Source: Thamnaconus septentrionalis (Eukaryota > Chordata > Actinopteri > Tetraodontiformes > Monacanthidae). Taken from it: a DNA stretch of 64,000 bases. Shown one piece after another: positions 1-49,776 of this stretch (positions are counted from its first letter, which is position 1; every line of letters starts with the position of its first letter). The notes under the pieces are model-generated. The model saw only the letters and a program-made list of their open reading frames with translations. It searched no databases and was not told the origin of the DNA. Both the position numbers and the translations under genes were made by a program. Location of the stretch: NCBI GenBank assembly GCA_009823395.1, contig CM020509.1:19161501-19225500 (forward strand). The letters are read 5' to 3'.

Positions 1-998
1 GTCTTTTCTTCTTTGTGTGAGAGGATTGACGTCATTCTGAAAAAGTGAGCAAATTGCAACTCCAGAGTGGAACTTGGTTTTGTGATGAAGACACATGATA
101 ATGTGTGAACCTCGATAATTGCTGCCTTCTCAGTCAAATCTGTTGTTGGTGAGATGTCTTCTTGGTTTTCTTGTTTTTTTATGTTGATACAGCATTCATG
201 TTTATTTTTTTTTTTTTTACTCATTTGGTTGGATGGATGGTTGAGTCACCAAATTCTTGAGTTTTCCACTATTCACTGCCGTGTCAGCAGTGTCAGACAG
301 ACCTCAAGTTTTCACATCTGTAATAGCTTTTGTTCTACCTGCGTTCATCCTGGACTCCACTGAGGCAGTGATGGATTCTTAAATAACTCCATAAAAACAT
401 TAAAAACTCTAAAGAAAAAAAAAATAGATCCAGGAAGCATATTTTTCTTCTTTTTCTTCTTTTACCATTCTCATAACTCGCACACATTAACTGTGCATTG
501 AATAGACCATGCATGCAGTCAGTTAGTTAGAATTTATTTCACACACTGCAATGGTGGAGAATTTTGTAGTGGTGTCTCCTCTTTAAGCCAACAGCAACAA
601 TGGTGCAACCACTTACTGATGCAACGAGGTTCCAACACACTGATTTTCAGCACGTCGATGTGAGAAACATGAGGCCGAGATGCAGCGGCTGCAGGGCTGG
701 GAAAAAAAAACATTCCACGCGCAGTACCATCAATTTGGACCCATCGAGAACAAACAGGGAGGTGAAATGAGCAGGACTGAGCCGACGGTTCTCTCTTTGC
801 ACTCGCTCAGGAATTCAAAGCCCTCATTGATGATGATGATGATGGGATTTGAGAGACGATATTAGCTGGAGGAAGCATCGTACTTCATCACCAGCTGACG
901 TTTTACCATCCACCACTCGCCATTCTTTTCTCCGCCCGCCTGCTGTGTGACTGTTTCCACACACATCTGCTCCTTCCAGGATGAGGCTGCTGCTCCTC

Positions 999-1053
999 CT
1001 GCTGCTGCTGCTGCTGCTGCTGCTGTTGGGTTCCTGTTGAACCCAACAGCAGC
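999..1053. repeat. (CTG)9 tract running into a perfect hairpin
   Basis: Nine CTG units (999-1025) end inside the left arm of a 15-bp perfect inverted repeat. The arms are 1019-1033 (gctgctgttgggttc) and 1039-1053, with a 5-base loop. Confidence 0.9.
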
Positions 1054-1124
1054 ACAACACAAACAAAGTGGCTCTTTTCTTCGAGAGGTCTGCTTGGTGC
1101 TTGATGCGAGAGCATGCGTTAGAC

Positions 1125-1500
1125 CGGGCTGGGCAAACTTTTTGACTGGTGGGCCACTATTTGTTCTAAAATTCAACAGAGGGGCCGGAGCAGGAGCAGA
1201 TGGATGGAAGCGTTTTGATGAGCCACCTCGTAGGAGGAAAAACTATATCATGGGATATGCAGAAAACATGTGCTTTAGTGTCAATTGAAAATGAGCAAAA
1301 TCAAAGTTACAACAAAATCAGCGTCTTTCAAGGCCCATGGTATTTGGCTCTTTATTTAAATGGCTCTTAAAACACTGGGAAAATGAATGAAATAAAGCTA
1401 TTTTATTACTGACTGACTATTAATGTAATTTCTTCAAGTCTGGCAGGCCAGAGCTCAACGGGCCGCATATGGCCCCCGGGCCATAGTTTGGCCACGCCTG
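1125..1500. mobile_element. non-autonomous hAT-like DNA transposon (376 bp)
   Basis: The left end CGGGCTGGGCAAACTTT and the right end (reverse strand) CAGGCGTGGCCAAACTAT are decayed copies of the CAGGGGTGGCCAAACT terminus typical of hAT-Charlie-type elements. An 8-bp direct repeat CGTTAGAC flanks it at 1117-1124 and 1501-1508, the duplication size expected for hAT. The GGCCGCAT/GGGCC motifs inside both ends fit the same group. There is no coding capacity. Confidence 0.72.
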
Positions 1501-2579
1501 CGTTAGACCACAGTTTGGCGAACACGTGACTCCTTCTCAGCTCTGATTTCAGGGGATGAATCACATAAAAAAATAGATAGAGACACACTCTCTCAAGTAA
1601 AAATATAAAATAGGGGCAAGACCCAACAAGTCGATAGAAAATGGAAAAAAAAAGAAAAGGAAAAACTGCCTGCAACACTCAAGTGTCCATCTCAAAAGTC
1701 TTTAATAATGATCTCACTGACGGGCACCAAGGATCAAATCAAACACGTTTCCACCAAGTCTTCCTCAGTTTGGGTCTTCTTCAGATCCTAGTTGCTCGTC
1801 TGTGATATTATTAAAGATTTTTGAGATGTTGCGGGCTGTTTTTCTTTCTTATTTTTGATAAATCACATTAAACACTGTGAAATTTTCCACACACGCTTAA
1901 TGCGGGATTAGTTTTGGCGATTGATCTGGGTTTCTGAGAAGATGTCACTGAAGAGAAACTTGAGGAGTAAGCAGCGCAAGTGCTGCTGCTGAAGTCCCAG
2001 CTCCCCGAGATTCAAACAAAGCTTCTGTACTTCACAAATTTCTGGAATTAACTGGAATGTTCACGCCGTCCTTGTCCTTGTCCTGTGGTTGGCGAAATGG
2101 ACGATAATCCTGTGGGTTTATATCTTAGCTCCCAGTGGTTGAACTGGCTTGGATCGCTGAGCTCTCTGTTCCAGTCCTACCAGTTTGTATTGGATTCACG
2201 TTTTTGATTAATTTTTCTATGTAGCATAAAGTTTTGAAGCTTCACTCTGGCACAAGACTCCCACTGTCTGCTTGATATTTCTCGGACCAGTCAGCAGTGA
2301 GCCGGCTGTCAGGCAATGGGTGACCTTTAAAAGGTTCAAAGGGGGAAATGACGGCAGCAGTTGCACAAATCAATTTTGTTTTTGTTTATATTATGGCACT
2401 CTGACAAGACGAACCTTTTCCACGGTGGCGTCCCGCGGTTTTTATGCGCGAGGAAACATCAAAGCTGTTAACGACGCAGGTCCTTCTGTGTATCATTTCC
2501 CAGATGTGTGAGGTTGTGTAAGGTGAAGTCGCAACAAAAACATGCAGGCAATGTGTAGCGTTAATGTCCATGTCGCTTA

Positions 2580-2852
2580 TATATACAGTATATATATCAA
2601 AAAATACCTTTCAATTACATTAGTTGGCTGAATGACGTTAGAGCAGTGTCTATTATATCCTATGATATATACAGTATATATACATACATACATATATACA
2701 TATATATAGATTTATATCTATACATATATATATATATCGATATAGATATATCTATATCGATATAGATATAGATATAGATATAGATATATCTATATATATA
2801 TATAGATATCGATATATATACGTGCGTGTGTGTGTGTGTATATACATACATA

Positions 2853-2894
<42 letters not shown>

Positions 2895-2962
2895 TATATG
2901 TGTGTGTATGTATATATATGTATATACATATGTATATGGAAATATATATATGTATATGTATG

Positions 2963-3003
<41 letters not shown>

Positions 3004-3060
3004 ATATATATATACACATATATATGTGTATGTATACACACATACTGTATATGATAAATA
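2580..3060. repeat. compound TA / ATAG / TG microsatellite
   Basis: About 480 bases of alternating TA with ATAGAT, ATACAT and GTGTGT interruptions, including locally palindromic blocks such as those around 2745-2815. Open frames in it encode only Y, I, V, C, H and T and are not genes. Confidence 0.93.
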
Positions 3061-3734
3061 TAGACAGATAAGTATTAGAATATGAAACCGCAACTCTAAT
3101 TTATTTCACATTCTTTATGTAGCTATACACATACATTTTCTCTTCCACTTTGTGCCAATAGAAACCATCAATGTTCACGCTGGGCTTTTAAATTGATTAA
3201 AGAAAATAACAGTGTCACCGTTGTCTCAAAATTAAATGAATGGAAGCTGCATTTTGAGGAGGCGTGTGCTTATTCATGGTTTCTAAAGGTTTTTTTTGCG
3301 GATGAATATTTTGCCTTCGCTATCAGTAACTGATGCAATATAATTGCTATTCTGAATTTTTTTTTTTTTTGGAAAGCATTTCCATTTTCAGTGTTTGACT
3401 CTGCACATATATATTTACAGGTATATGACAGGTGTTGCATTTTTAGGGGTTTCTGGCACTGTGGAGGAGGGTGAATGAAGAAATCCTCATCGTTGAGTCA
3501 AGATGAGACAGCACCCCTAGAATCCATTAGTGCAAAAGATGCGGTAGAGCCAGACTGACTGTGTAATTGGCAAACAGAGGTTGGAAAATAAAAGAGCAAG
3601 TGCCAAAATGTCAAGAAGGAAAATGTGCAGAGATGCATTTTGAGGTCGGGGTCGTGATTTCAGCAGACTGTGTTTCAGGTGAAGCTGACCCTTTATTTTT
3701 TTCTTCCTCTTCTGTTTTTTTTGTGCCTTGTCAG

Positions 3735-40636
<36,902 letters not shown>

Positions 40637-42504
40637 GGAGGCCAAACTCCCCCGAGGACACGCACGCCACCTAGGGGTCAGACTCTCATGTCGGCGCCAC
40701 TTCCTGCTGCTGGAACTTGCTGCGGACGACTTGTTGGGTTTGTCTGAACTCAAAAGTTTCTTTGAGAACGCACTTGAATTTTTTTTTTTTTTTTTTTGAG
40801 CAGCCAGTTTAAATATTCAGTTTGTTCAAAGGTGCAAAATCTTTCCCGTGAGTAACGGCGTAGCGACGTGGAGAAGCTTTATGAAATAACTGATTTTTAC
40901 AAGAGCAATATTACCTCAGGGATGAAAAAGAAGGTGTGAGCTGCTCTGGCGAACACGAGGTAGTGATGAATGATGCTGGGTTTGGGTTGTTTGTTATTTA
41001 ATGGTGTCTGAAGTTATGTTTTGTCTTAATAGAGTCAAGCTTCTGATGACAGTTAACTCTTTAGTTTTTGCTGTTTTTACCATTGGACAAACCTCTTTGA
41101 GTCTAAAGTATTTTTTGGTTTTGTTTGATTTAATGAGACCTTTCTGATCTGAGCCGAGAAAGGCCCCGGGGTTATTACAGTTTGACTTCAATCAAGCGCC
41201 AGTCTGGCGCTGCCCACATTGTCCCCGAGGCTAATCAGGCAACACAGCAGAAAAAAGAAAATACCAGTGTGTGTTTGTAAGAGCAACATGGTCGTAGAGG
41301 GCCGTCGATTTCAGTCTGCCAACATGTTTATTTCTCATCAGAACATATATTTTTCTGCTTGATGCTTGAGATGATGGCATCTACCTTTTTCAATGTAACT
41401 ACTGTTAGAAGTCATAAAAAGAAAGGGCTCCTAAAAATGATAGAATGGAAAACAAAATCAGGCGTTGAAAAGCAACAATTTAACAATCAAACCACAGTGT
41501 TGCCAGAAATGTGTGCTTCTTTTGTGTTCAAACTGCTTTATATGTACCGTTACCACAAGGCTGTGATACAGTTTGTAGTCACACACTGTAGAATATCTGG
41601 TCCCATGACAGGTAAAACTTTAGAGCCCATTTATTAGCAGTGCACGCATTACACAGTGCACACTGTATTTCTTCCATTAATAGTAAGTGAATGATCCCCC
41701 TCTTGTGTAATTAGACTTTGATTAACTTTGTCGACTGGCATAAAACTCTTTTTTTTGTCTGAAGATGAACAGTTTCATCTATTCTTGCCGCTACCAGACA
41801 AGTTGCGACTGAATTTTCCTTTTCCTTTTCTTCCCCTGATTCTCAAATGATTCACCTGACGACGTGGACGGCGTGGAAGGAAAGAGTTCAAATCTGTGTG
41901 CTTTCAAGTTCCTTTCATTTTTTTTTTTCTTTTTGAAACCAGACATCCGGCCGAAACCTCTGCTACATTTATTACTATTCAGCGACTGAGAAGTCATATA
42001 ACGTTGTTCATCTTACGAGGCGCCGCAGACTCATAAACTTGATCTTGCGGGGCTCAATCTGTTCCCTCAGACCTCGCTGAGAATAACCAGCAGAAGCAGA
42101 GAGCTGGCCGTCATCCAGACTAATAAGAATGTGGAGCCCGAAGAGCCAGAGGAGCCGGGCCGCCGATGCTTGTACCGGGGCTCATGGGTTTTCTTGAAAG
42201 GAAGTTCCAAAAAAAAGTTTTTTTTTTTTTTCCCTCCGACGCCGCGTGAATCTCAAACTGCCGCGCTTGCTGCTGTGACGTGTCATAAAGACGCTCTCTC
42301 CTCCCACCGCCAAAGGTTTATTACAGCAGTTATTATGGGATGTGTGAGAGCAGCTGTGGATACTTCAAAGCCCCCCTGCCCCCAATCTCCCTGGTTAGAA
42401 CCTGACACTTCTTCTTGCATCATTTGTCCTGGAAGGAAACAGAAAGAGGGAAAAAAAATTCCATAAAGCTGCAGTGAGCAACTCGGCACCTCGGGGCTAG
42501 GAAC

Positions 42505-42506
<2 letters not shown>

Positions 42507-42547
<41 letters not shown>
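42507..42547. repeat. (TG)20 microsatellite
   Basis: Uninterrupted TG run flanked by cgcgtg and gcgtg. Confidence 0.95.
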
Positions 42548-42553
<6 letters not shown>

Positions 42554-43575
42554 TTTCCTCCCCTTGAGTTCCTGTCCCAACACTTGTCACTCACCTTGAT
42601 GAGCCGTCTGTCTGTCTGTCCGCCTGTCTGTCCCGGATCGGCGCCTCCCGGTGGCCGCTGGCGAAGATCACTCACCTGCCCGACGCCGCCCCAAGGCGTC
42701 AGGGGGAGCAGAACCATCCAGGGGAGCGATGGAGGGATGGAGAAATTCCATTCAGCCTGTTGCTGAAACAGATTTTTCTGGTGCAAGACGAGTCTCCGTA
42801 GTTTAAAAGTCCGGCGTGAAGCCGCTTTACATTACAATTCACAGCGTCGGCGGCTCCGGACGCGCTGGCTGGGATGTGCGGTGGATCCCTGGAGGTTCAC
42901 CGCATTGCATCAGGCGTTTTTTTTTTTTTGTTTTTTTTTGGAAGCTGAGCTCAGCTCACCCGGAGCTGACTCGGCGCTTTTCTTTGTAAATGACGCGTCG
43001 TCTGCTGCCTTTTCAATCAAATCAAACTCCCTCCTTCACTTGTGTGATGGGAATAGTTTATGGAGCGGCTAATCATCGGCATAACTCACAACGCTGAATC
43101 CCCCCCCCTTTCCCTTCCACCTCTCCCCTCCCCTCCCTGCTGGTGTTCACTGTGCTTCACGCCGCCGTGCTTTGTAAAATGCCACCGTGAGATGATGGAT
43201 TTAGCCGGAGAGAAGGTTATATGTTGGCTCAGGATGTGGTGACAGCATGGAAACAGCAACAACAACTTTTAACAACTGTGAAGCTTCCTTGATGTTCTTT
43301 TCTGCCTCCAAAATATTAAAACTCACATATTATAACTTTATTTTTCATTACAGACTCCAGTTACAGACTCCCCAAAAAACTCATATCCACAGAGGAGCAT
43401 AGTCACTTTTAGCCCTGCGTTTACAGCCTCCTGCTAAAATAGCTTGATGCTAAAACCGAAGACGTTCCTTTGCGAATGGGGCAAAGAAACAAGGTAGAGT
43501 CAGAGGAAAAAAACACCTGGCTATGGGGTGTTTTCACTAAATACATTAAACTCCCCTTAATGACATCACAAAGGG

Positions 43576-43688
43576 TCTTGTCTGGGGTGTACCTTGTCTT
43601 TGCCCTGAGACAGCTGGGATAGGCTCCAGCAGGCGCCCGTGACCCTGAGCTCAGGAAGAAGCGGGTATTGAAGGTGGATGGATGGATG
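43576..43688 (+). mobile_element. 5'-truncated LINE/SINE 3' end with GGATGGATGG tail
   Basis: It contains CAGCTGGGATAGGCTCCAGC, a CCCGTGACCC block and AAGCGGGTATTGAAGG, and ends GGATGGATGGATG. This is the widespread teleost retroposon 3' end (L2-type tail). It is flanked by TGACATCACAAAGGG (43561-43575) and TGACATCACGAAGGG (43689-43703), a 15-base target-site duplication with one difference. Confidence 0.72.
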
Positions 43689-45592
43689 TGACATCACGAA
43701 GGGGAGTGTTCCATAACTGCATCTTTCAGTCAGGACTTTCTAAATAAAACACAGGGCAGTAAATGGTGCACTTGAACTGTGACCTCGAGTTCACTGACTA
43801 ACTTTAGAAAACTGCTCAAGTGAATTCTGCATCCGCATCAGAAAATCACCATCCATCTTCATCAGTGAGAGTGCTTCCTGTTTTGTTTCTGTCTATTTGA
43901 ACGGCAGCTCTGCCGCTCTGCATGAGCGAACAGCTGCAGTTCCTTTTCACTGGGAGCGGAGGGGAAACTTTCCCGGCAGCCTGGGACTCGCTCGCTCGCT
44001 TCGTTACGCCGGTCATTTTTCTCGGTGACGGCGTCGCTGTGATTTGTTTCTCCTCCGGCTCTCCTGTTGATCAAGTCGAGGTTTCTATACGGCCGTTTTG
44101 TGTCTCTCTCTCTGCCCGCTTTAGTCCTTCCAAATAAATCAGAAACTTTTTCTCCCTTACCCAAAAGAGAAAAATGCTCTCAGAATCAAATCATCCTGAA
44201 ACTGCAGTCACGTACAGTTTTGTGGGATTTTTTTTCTTCCACCAATCCCTGGTGGATTTTTTTTTTTTTCTTTCTTTTGATGACTTTGCTGGCTGCACCG
44301 GTGCAGGAAGACGCCTCAGAGCAGCGTCGCACAAATCTGATGGGACAACAACAACACAGTCAAATCAGCGCTGTGTGTCCGTGTAGCCAGCAGCCCGTGA
44401 AATGGATCAGAGAATAATTAGAGCTTTTCACACGGTTGAAGCCTCCTCAGCGTGTCTTCACAGTCTCAGAGTCTCTGCCTGCCTGGTGTCATTCTTCTCT
44501 TTACATGTGAACCTGATTTGGCCTGTTAAATTCAGGTGATCCTTCATTTAACGTCTGAGGGAACGAAAACAGACGCATTGACCTCTTATCACCTGAAGAC
44601 CAACTTGTTTATCATTTCTTGGCTTTCATAATCATTAAAAAAAAAAAAAAAAAGTGCTTCCTCCCTATACATTAAATGTGCCTCTGCTAGCATCATAATT
44701 AGCCTGTGGCTAACCATGACTGCAGCCCATGTACGATGTGCACACTGCAGATGGAAGACCTCTTTTGTTTCGTGCGAGTCAACTCGACCGGGACCTCTGA
44801 GCCGGTCATGTGACTGCGCTGACGTCACATGGCGTCTTTGTGCAGATGCCGAGGCTTCTCTGTAGCTTGGAGGTGTAAATTAAAAAACAGACCATTCAAA
44901 AAAAAAAAAGGGGAATAGTAATTATTCCACTGATACAAAACGACACTACAACTATAACATTTGCCAAAGTCCCAACAGTCTGAACTAAAGTCATGAAATA
45001 TTCATAATTAGAGAAGCGGCTGCTTCAAGTCCCTAATTAGTCTTGTTAGCACTGGCGACGACATCATCCAGTTGTGTGATACAGTTTGGTAAAACATAAA
45101 TAAATAAATAAATAAATAAAGATATCAGGCAGAAGATAGATTCCTTCCCTGATAGCCTGTTTTGTCTCATTCATTTAATAATTTATTTTCATCATTTTAA
45201 TTAGCTGCACTCTGCTCGGCCTGGAGGCTGAAATGTTTCTTAGTGTTTTGTTTTGTTTTTTTCCATCCTTGTGGCGGAGGGGTCCAAACATTGATTGTTC
45301 TTTACTGTTTGTCTACCACACGTACAGTCGTCGACAAAATCATGTTTTTATTCAAGGTAAAAAAAAAACTTTTAACTACTGGGTGAAATCACAGGCAGCG
45401 TTTTAGCTTCATTTGCCCAGAATCTATGTTTTCTTTTGGGGTTTTTGGTTTGTCTGGTTTGTTTATTTTTGTTGCTTTTTTTTCCTTTTCATTGTGTTTT
45501 CTCTCCTACGTGTGATGTAAAAAAAAAAAAGACTCTCCAAAATCACAGCATTCTCTTCCATTATTTATGCCCTTGACAACAATAATGATGTT

Positions 45593-45598
45593 AATAAA
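45593..45598 (+). terminator. candidate polyadenylation signal in pigg 3' flank
   Basis: AATAAA is followed within 25-50 bases by a T/GT-rich stretch (tatttttgctgta, then gtcttggtcactgtgg), in a T-rich, 3'-UTR-like context. It is 4.96 kb after the pigg stop, so pigg would need a long 3' UTR or another transcript must end here. Confidence 0.18.
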
Positions 45599-45879
45599 TC
45601 TCATTGCTATTTTTGCTGTACGGTCTTGGTCACTGTGGTTTATTTCAACGCACTGACACACTGCAAAACGTTAAACAAACGTGTCAATCATCAATAATTC
45701 ACGCTCGTGCTCAGCCGGTCGTCAGCTGCTCCTTCATTTGCCTCTCGGCACGACACACACAGGACGCCTCGCTGGAGTTTCTGCTGTCAAGCTTCCCCTC
45801 TGGCTCAATGTAAAGTGAACCGTTAAACTCACCTTCAGGTCCTGTTTAGCAGCAGCAGGAGGAGGAAGAGGAGGGGGAG

Positions 45880-46030
45880 GACGAGGATCATCGTCCCTGG
45901 CCTATCCGCCCACCACACACTAATTGGCTGTGATGTGAGAGGGACGTCACACTCGACGCTGCTCTCACGTCTGAGTGGGAGTCTCTCCGCCGAGCCTCCG
46001 CGCGCTGATGATGCACTTCAGTCGCACAAT
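45880..46030. promoter_or_regulatory. GC-richer block with CRE-like and inverted CCAAT motifs
   Basis: ATTGG (45922-45926, inverted CCAAT) lies about 16 bases before GACGTCAC (45943-45950, CRE-like) in CpG-containing DNA (ctctccgccgagcctccgcg). It may be an enhancer or the promoter of an unannotated transcript. No adjacent reading frame is convincing. Confidence 0.22.
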
Positions 46031-46155
46031 CACGCAGCACAGAGGATTTTAAAAAAAGAAAGAAAGAAAGGCTGGATTGGTTTTAAATGGAAATCAAGTG
46101 TTGGGACTGAATGAAGATATTTGTCAGCTTGCAGCAATGACTCAAAATGTCATAA

Positions 46156-46157
<2 letters not shown>

Positions 46158-46237
<80 letters not shown>
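46158..46237. repeat. (GT)40 microsatellite
   Basis: Eighty bases of uninterrupted GT. Confidence 0.97.
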
Positions 46238-46238
<1 letters not shown>

Positions 46239-46540
46239 GAGATCTACTCCAGTGAATTCCAAATTTTCTCCCCCCCCCCCCTCAAAAAAAAAAAATTTGT
46301 TCAAATGGCTTCCAAACAGCACCTACTCTTGCAGCAGCGGCAGCAGCAGTGCTGGATGGTCGGAAGCTTCTCCTTCTTCTTCTTCTCACTCACGTCCTGC
46401 AGCTCAGGGGTTGGAATCCCGAGACGTTGATCATCTGTGAAGGAGGTGAAGTCTGAGCTGCAGCCTGTGTTCCTGGCCTGGGGGCTGTTCTCCCAAAGTC
46501 TGCATGTCCAGGAGGCGTCCTGACGGCTGGCCAAGGCCTG

Positions 46541-46543
<3 letters not shown>

Positions 46544-46579
<36 letters not shown>
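46544..46579. repeat. (CTG)12 tract
   Basis: Twelve perfect CTG units. The codon runs through it (Leu, Gln, Ser) are not part of a recognisable gene. Confidence 0.97.
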
Positions 46580-47203
46580 AACAAACTCAATCTTAAACCA
46601 TTGTGGAGCGAAGACCAGCTCCATTCACCAAAGTGTCTCTCAACGAAGCTCAAGACTTTGTTTCTTCCAGACTCACAGATGCCATTTCATTCTTTATCTT
46701 TCTTTCTTTCTTTCTTTCGTTTGCCACCACCAGTCGGCACACTTCAAAGCCCACTGTGTAACATTTACTGTAAAAGGGACCTATTGGCAAGCACGTTTGC
46801 ATTGCATTTTACATTGACAAGTTTTTTTTTCCACTGAAACATGAAACCACTAAAAGAAAAAACGAGGTCGCTGTAAATAAATAACTGACATGCACATAAC
46901 TTGTTTACAGGAATCGTTCATATTTGAATAACGAGCCGCTCGTCTTCCGAGGAGGCAGCTCCGCCGCCTCGAGCTGCAACTTATCTGCAGCGGTGCAGAA
47001 CACGGATCAGCTGTTGTGACGTCACCGCTGCTGGGAAGGGAGATGTGACGGGTCCTTTAAAAGTGACAGGTAGAATTTTATTTATTTATCTATTTGTTTG
47101 TTTATTTATTTATTTTTGATTGCCCGTCGAGCCAGAAAGCAGCCGCTGCTCTCAAGTCTTCCTGGTGGTGCGATTACTGTTTCCACTGAAGTCTGGCCAA
47201 AGC

Positions 47204-47235
<32 letters not shown>

Positions 47236-49696
47236 ATCCTCTTTCTTTAATAATAATGCCACCCAGTTCTGAATAAACCAAAAAGCTGCTTCTTCTTCTG
47301 TAGTAGCTTCTTCCTGGTTTGAACGATGCAAAAACTTGTCAGGATTCAATTCAAAGGTCTTTAAAGCAGGAAACATGGCGAGTCACTGCATTACTTGTGT
47401 GACTCTGGCTCTGATCCCCGGTGCCTGGACTCTCTTATGTGGAGGTTGAATTTTCTTTTTCTTTTTTTTTTCTTTCCTTTTTTGTGCTTTCACGGGTTCC
47501 TCCGAGCTTCAGCTTCCTCCCACAGTGCAGAGATGCAGCAGCTCAGGTTAGCGGCCAGCTGGGACTCTGTAGGTGTGGACGTGACGCAGCTGTTGGTCTC
47601 AGTGTGACTATGATGATAGGACACCTTGCTGTACCCCCACCCCACCACCACCACCACTACCTCTGCCCTTTGACTGTTGAAATCAGCAGCAGCTGGCATG
47701 GATCAGCACAGATAGAAAATGGATGGATTATTTTTATCACTTCTTGTTGTATCACTGTTCTCTGCTTTATTTATTTATTTATTTATTTATTTGTCCTTTT
47801 CTTTTTTGTCCATCCCAAGAGCCAATGTGGGATGGACACATTTTGTGCCACCAGTGCTTATTATGGATCCAGCCCCATTGCTGCTGCTTCTTCTCCTCCT
47901 CCTTCTCCTTCTTCTTCAAGATGGCTATATGCAGCGATGATGTGGCGCTGCAACCTGCGTTGCAGAATCCAATTGGAAATTTCCTTTTTTAGAATGATGA
48001 ACGACCTCGAGAGCTTCTCAGCAATCTGGTGCCACAAAAACATTTTGTGCGCTATTTTAAACAATGAATGACTTTTTTTTCTGATAAACTGACAGATTGA
48101 ATGTTTCTTTTTATGCTTGTGATTGATAGTTTTTTTTTTGTTTATTTCTCAATATTTATTTATTTATTTTATTTTGGTATTCATTTATCTTTTTCATAAT
48201 TTTATGCCTTTGTAAAAATAGGTGCATAATTTACGTGTTTCTTTTTGTAAGTAGAGTGTGGTTTTAAAAATTAAAAAAAATATTCTTCTTCTTTATCTCA
48301 AATCTGATCACCAATCTTCTAGTCTGGCCAAGTGACTGTATCACCTGCTCTTTCTAATCCTACCTCTTCCTGCTAATGGCAAAGCTCACTCCTGTGGTGC
48401 TGTGTGTGTGTGTGTGTGTGTGTGCGTCTGAGACAGTTTTCCAGTCATCACTTGGAAAAACTTTGCACCAATATCAAAGACGTGGCGACCTTCTTACTCA
48501 AAGTTGCCCACGGAGCTGCTGTGCTGCTGTGAGCACTTTGGTTTTAGACTCTTTGATTGGATTGATCTTTTTGAAAATGGATCAAATAATGGATCAAATA
48601 AGTGTGTGATGTTAAAGGAGCTGCACGCCGCAAAGAGCCTTGATTAGTCACCCAGCAGCCTCGTTTGTCCCCATTTATTTCATTCTTTACTGTTTGTCAC
48701 AGTCTTTTTCAACCTTTTTTTTTTTTACTCAGTCACTGTTCAAACACCACCAATCTAAACAAACAGGCTTAAAACAAAAAAAGGAGAGTTAATATTGGAA
48801 GTCCATAGATTGAAAAGTTTTTTAACACTATTGTTTCTCCACGGAGTCTTATTTTGTAACTTATTAACTGTTTTACCACTTAGCCCTTAAAAAATGGGAG
48901 TCACGCCTCGTTCGCTCTCCCCCAGTTCTGAAAAATATCGATTTAAGCCGCAGTCGGTCTCATTTTGTAGCAAAACAATAATAATGTGTAAAGAACGCTC
49001 CAATAAAAGCAACAGGGGATCCTCGCTGCTGTGATGAAAGAGGAACTATTTAAAATGACGTTCGGTTTCTCCCTTTTCGGATCAGACGCCACCGTGTGCC
49101 CGTCAAACGGCATCGTGTCCGCTTTCATCAAGCCCAGAGTGCCTTCAGTGGCAGCGTGCACCGCGCACGTCCATCTGACAGCACGTTGGTCCGCCTACTG
49201 TGAAGTCTGCTACATAACTCATGCGACATACTGTACGCTGCGCTGCACGTGCGCCGCCTGGTAATTGCTGCAGGCTTGCGGAGTAAACTGGTAGTGAGGG
49301 TTTGGATCTAAATTTTGATCATCTCTACACCAATACAACCTACTGTGTTTAAACTACTGCAGTGTTGCCCATTAAGTTGGAATAAAAATGTTTTTTGGGT
49401 TGATTTTTTTTTTTTAACCCTGTCTCGTGAAACCAATGTGACCATAATTCCAAGCAGGAAAAACAAATGAATGGAGGGCAAACAGCATGCAACTCTTTAT
49501 GAAAATAAAAGGTGGAGGTGTGGGAGGTTGCAACAACACTTTAAGGTCTTGAAAATTCATTCGGATTTAGCAATTTGATGATACGTCCGCCTTAATTTAA
49601 GGAGTATCTGTATCGAATCAGGTCGGCGATACTGACCAAGTATCGTTCCTCTGGAGTCACGGCTCCTCTCCCCACCCAAGATGCTCCAGGAGGTGT

Positions 49697-49728
49697 CTGT
49701 CTGTCTGTCTGTCTGTCTGCCTGTCTGA

Positions 49729-49775
<47 letters not shown>

Positions 49776-49776
49776 C
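49697..49776. repeat. (TGTC)n(TGCC)n tetranucleotide tract
   Basis: About six TGTC units pass through mixed TGCC/TGTC/TGAC units into about ten TGCC units. A transition-derived compound microsatellite. Confidence 0.95.

Larger units (their letters stand above)
1..3734 (+). other. intron of pigg upstream of exon A (partial)
   Basis: No coding exon matching the PIGG catalytic domain is found here on either strand. The segment holds a (CTG)9 tract with hairpin (999-1053), a 376-bp hAT-like element (1125-1500), about 480 bases of TA-rich microsatellite (2580-3060) and otherwise plain AT-rich DNA. Confidence 0.7.

Noticed and set aside
2660..3093. Tyr/Ile-rich open frames on both strands
   Set aside because: They are produced by TA/TG microsatellite sequence.
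49031..49264. A 77-codon Cys-rich open frame on the + strand
   Set aside because: No recognisable domain, signal sequence or splice partners; it is short enough to occur by chance in 64 kb.
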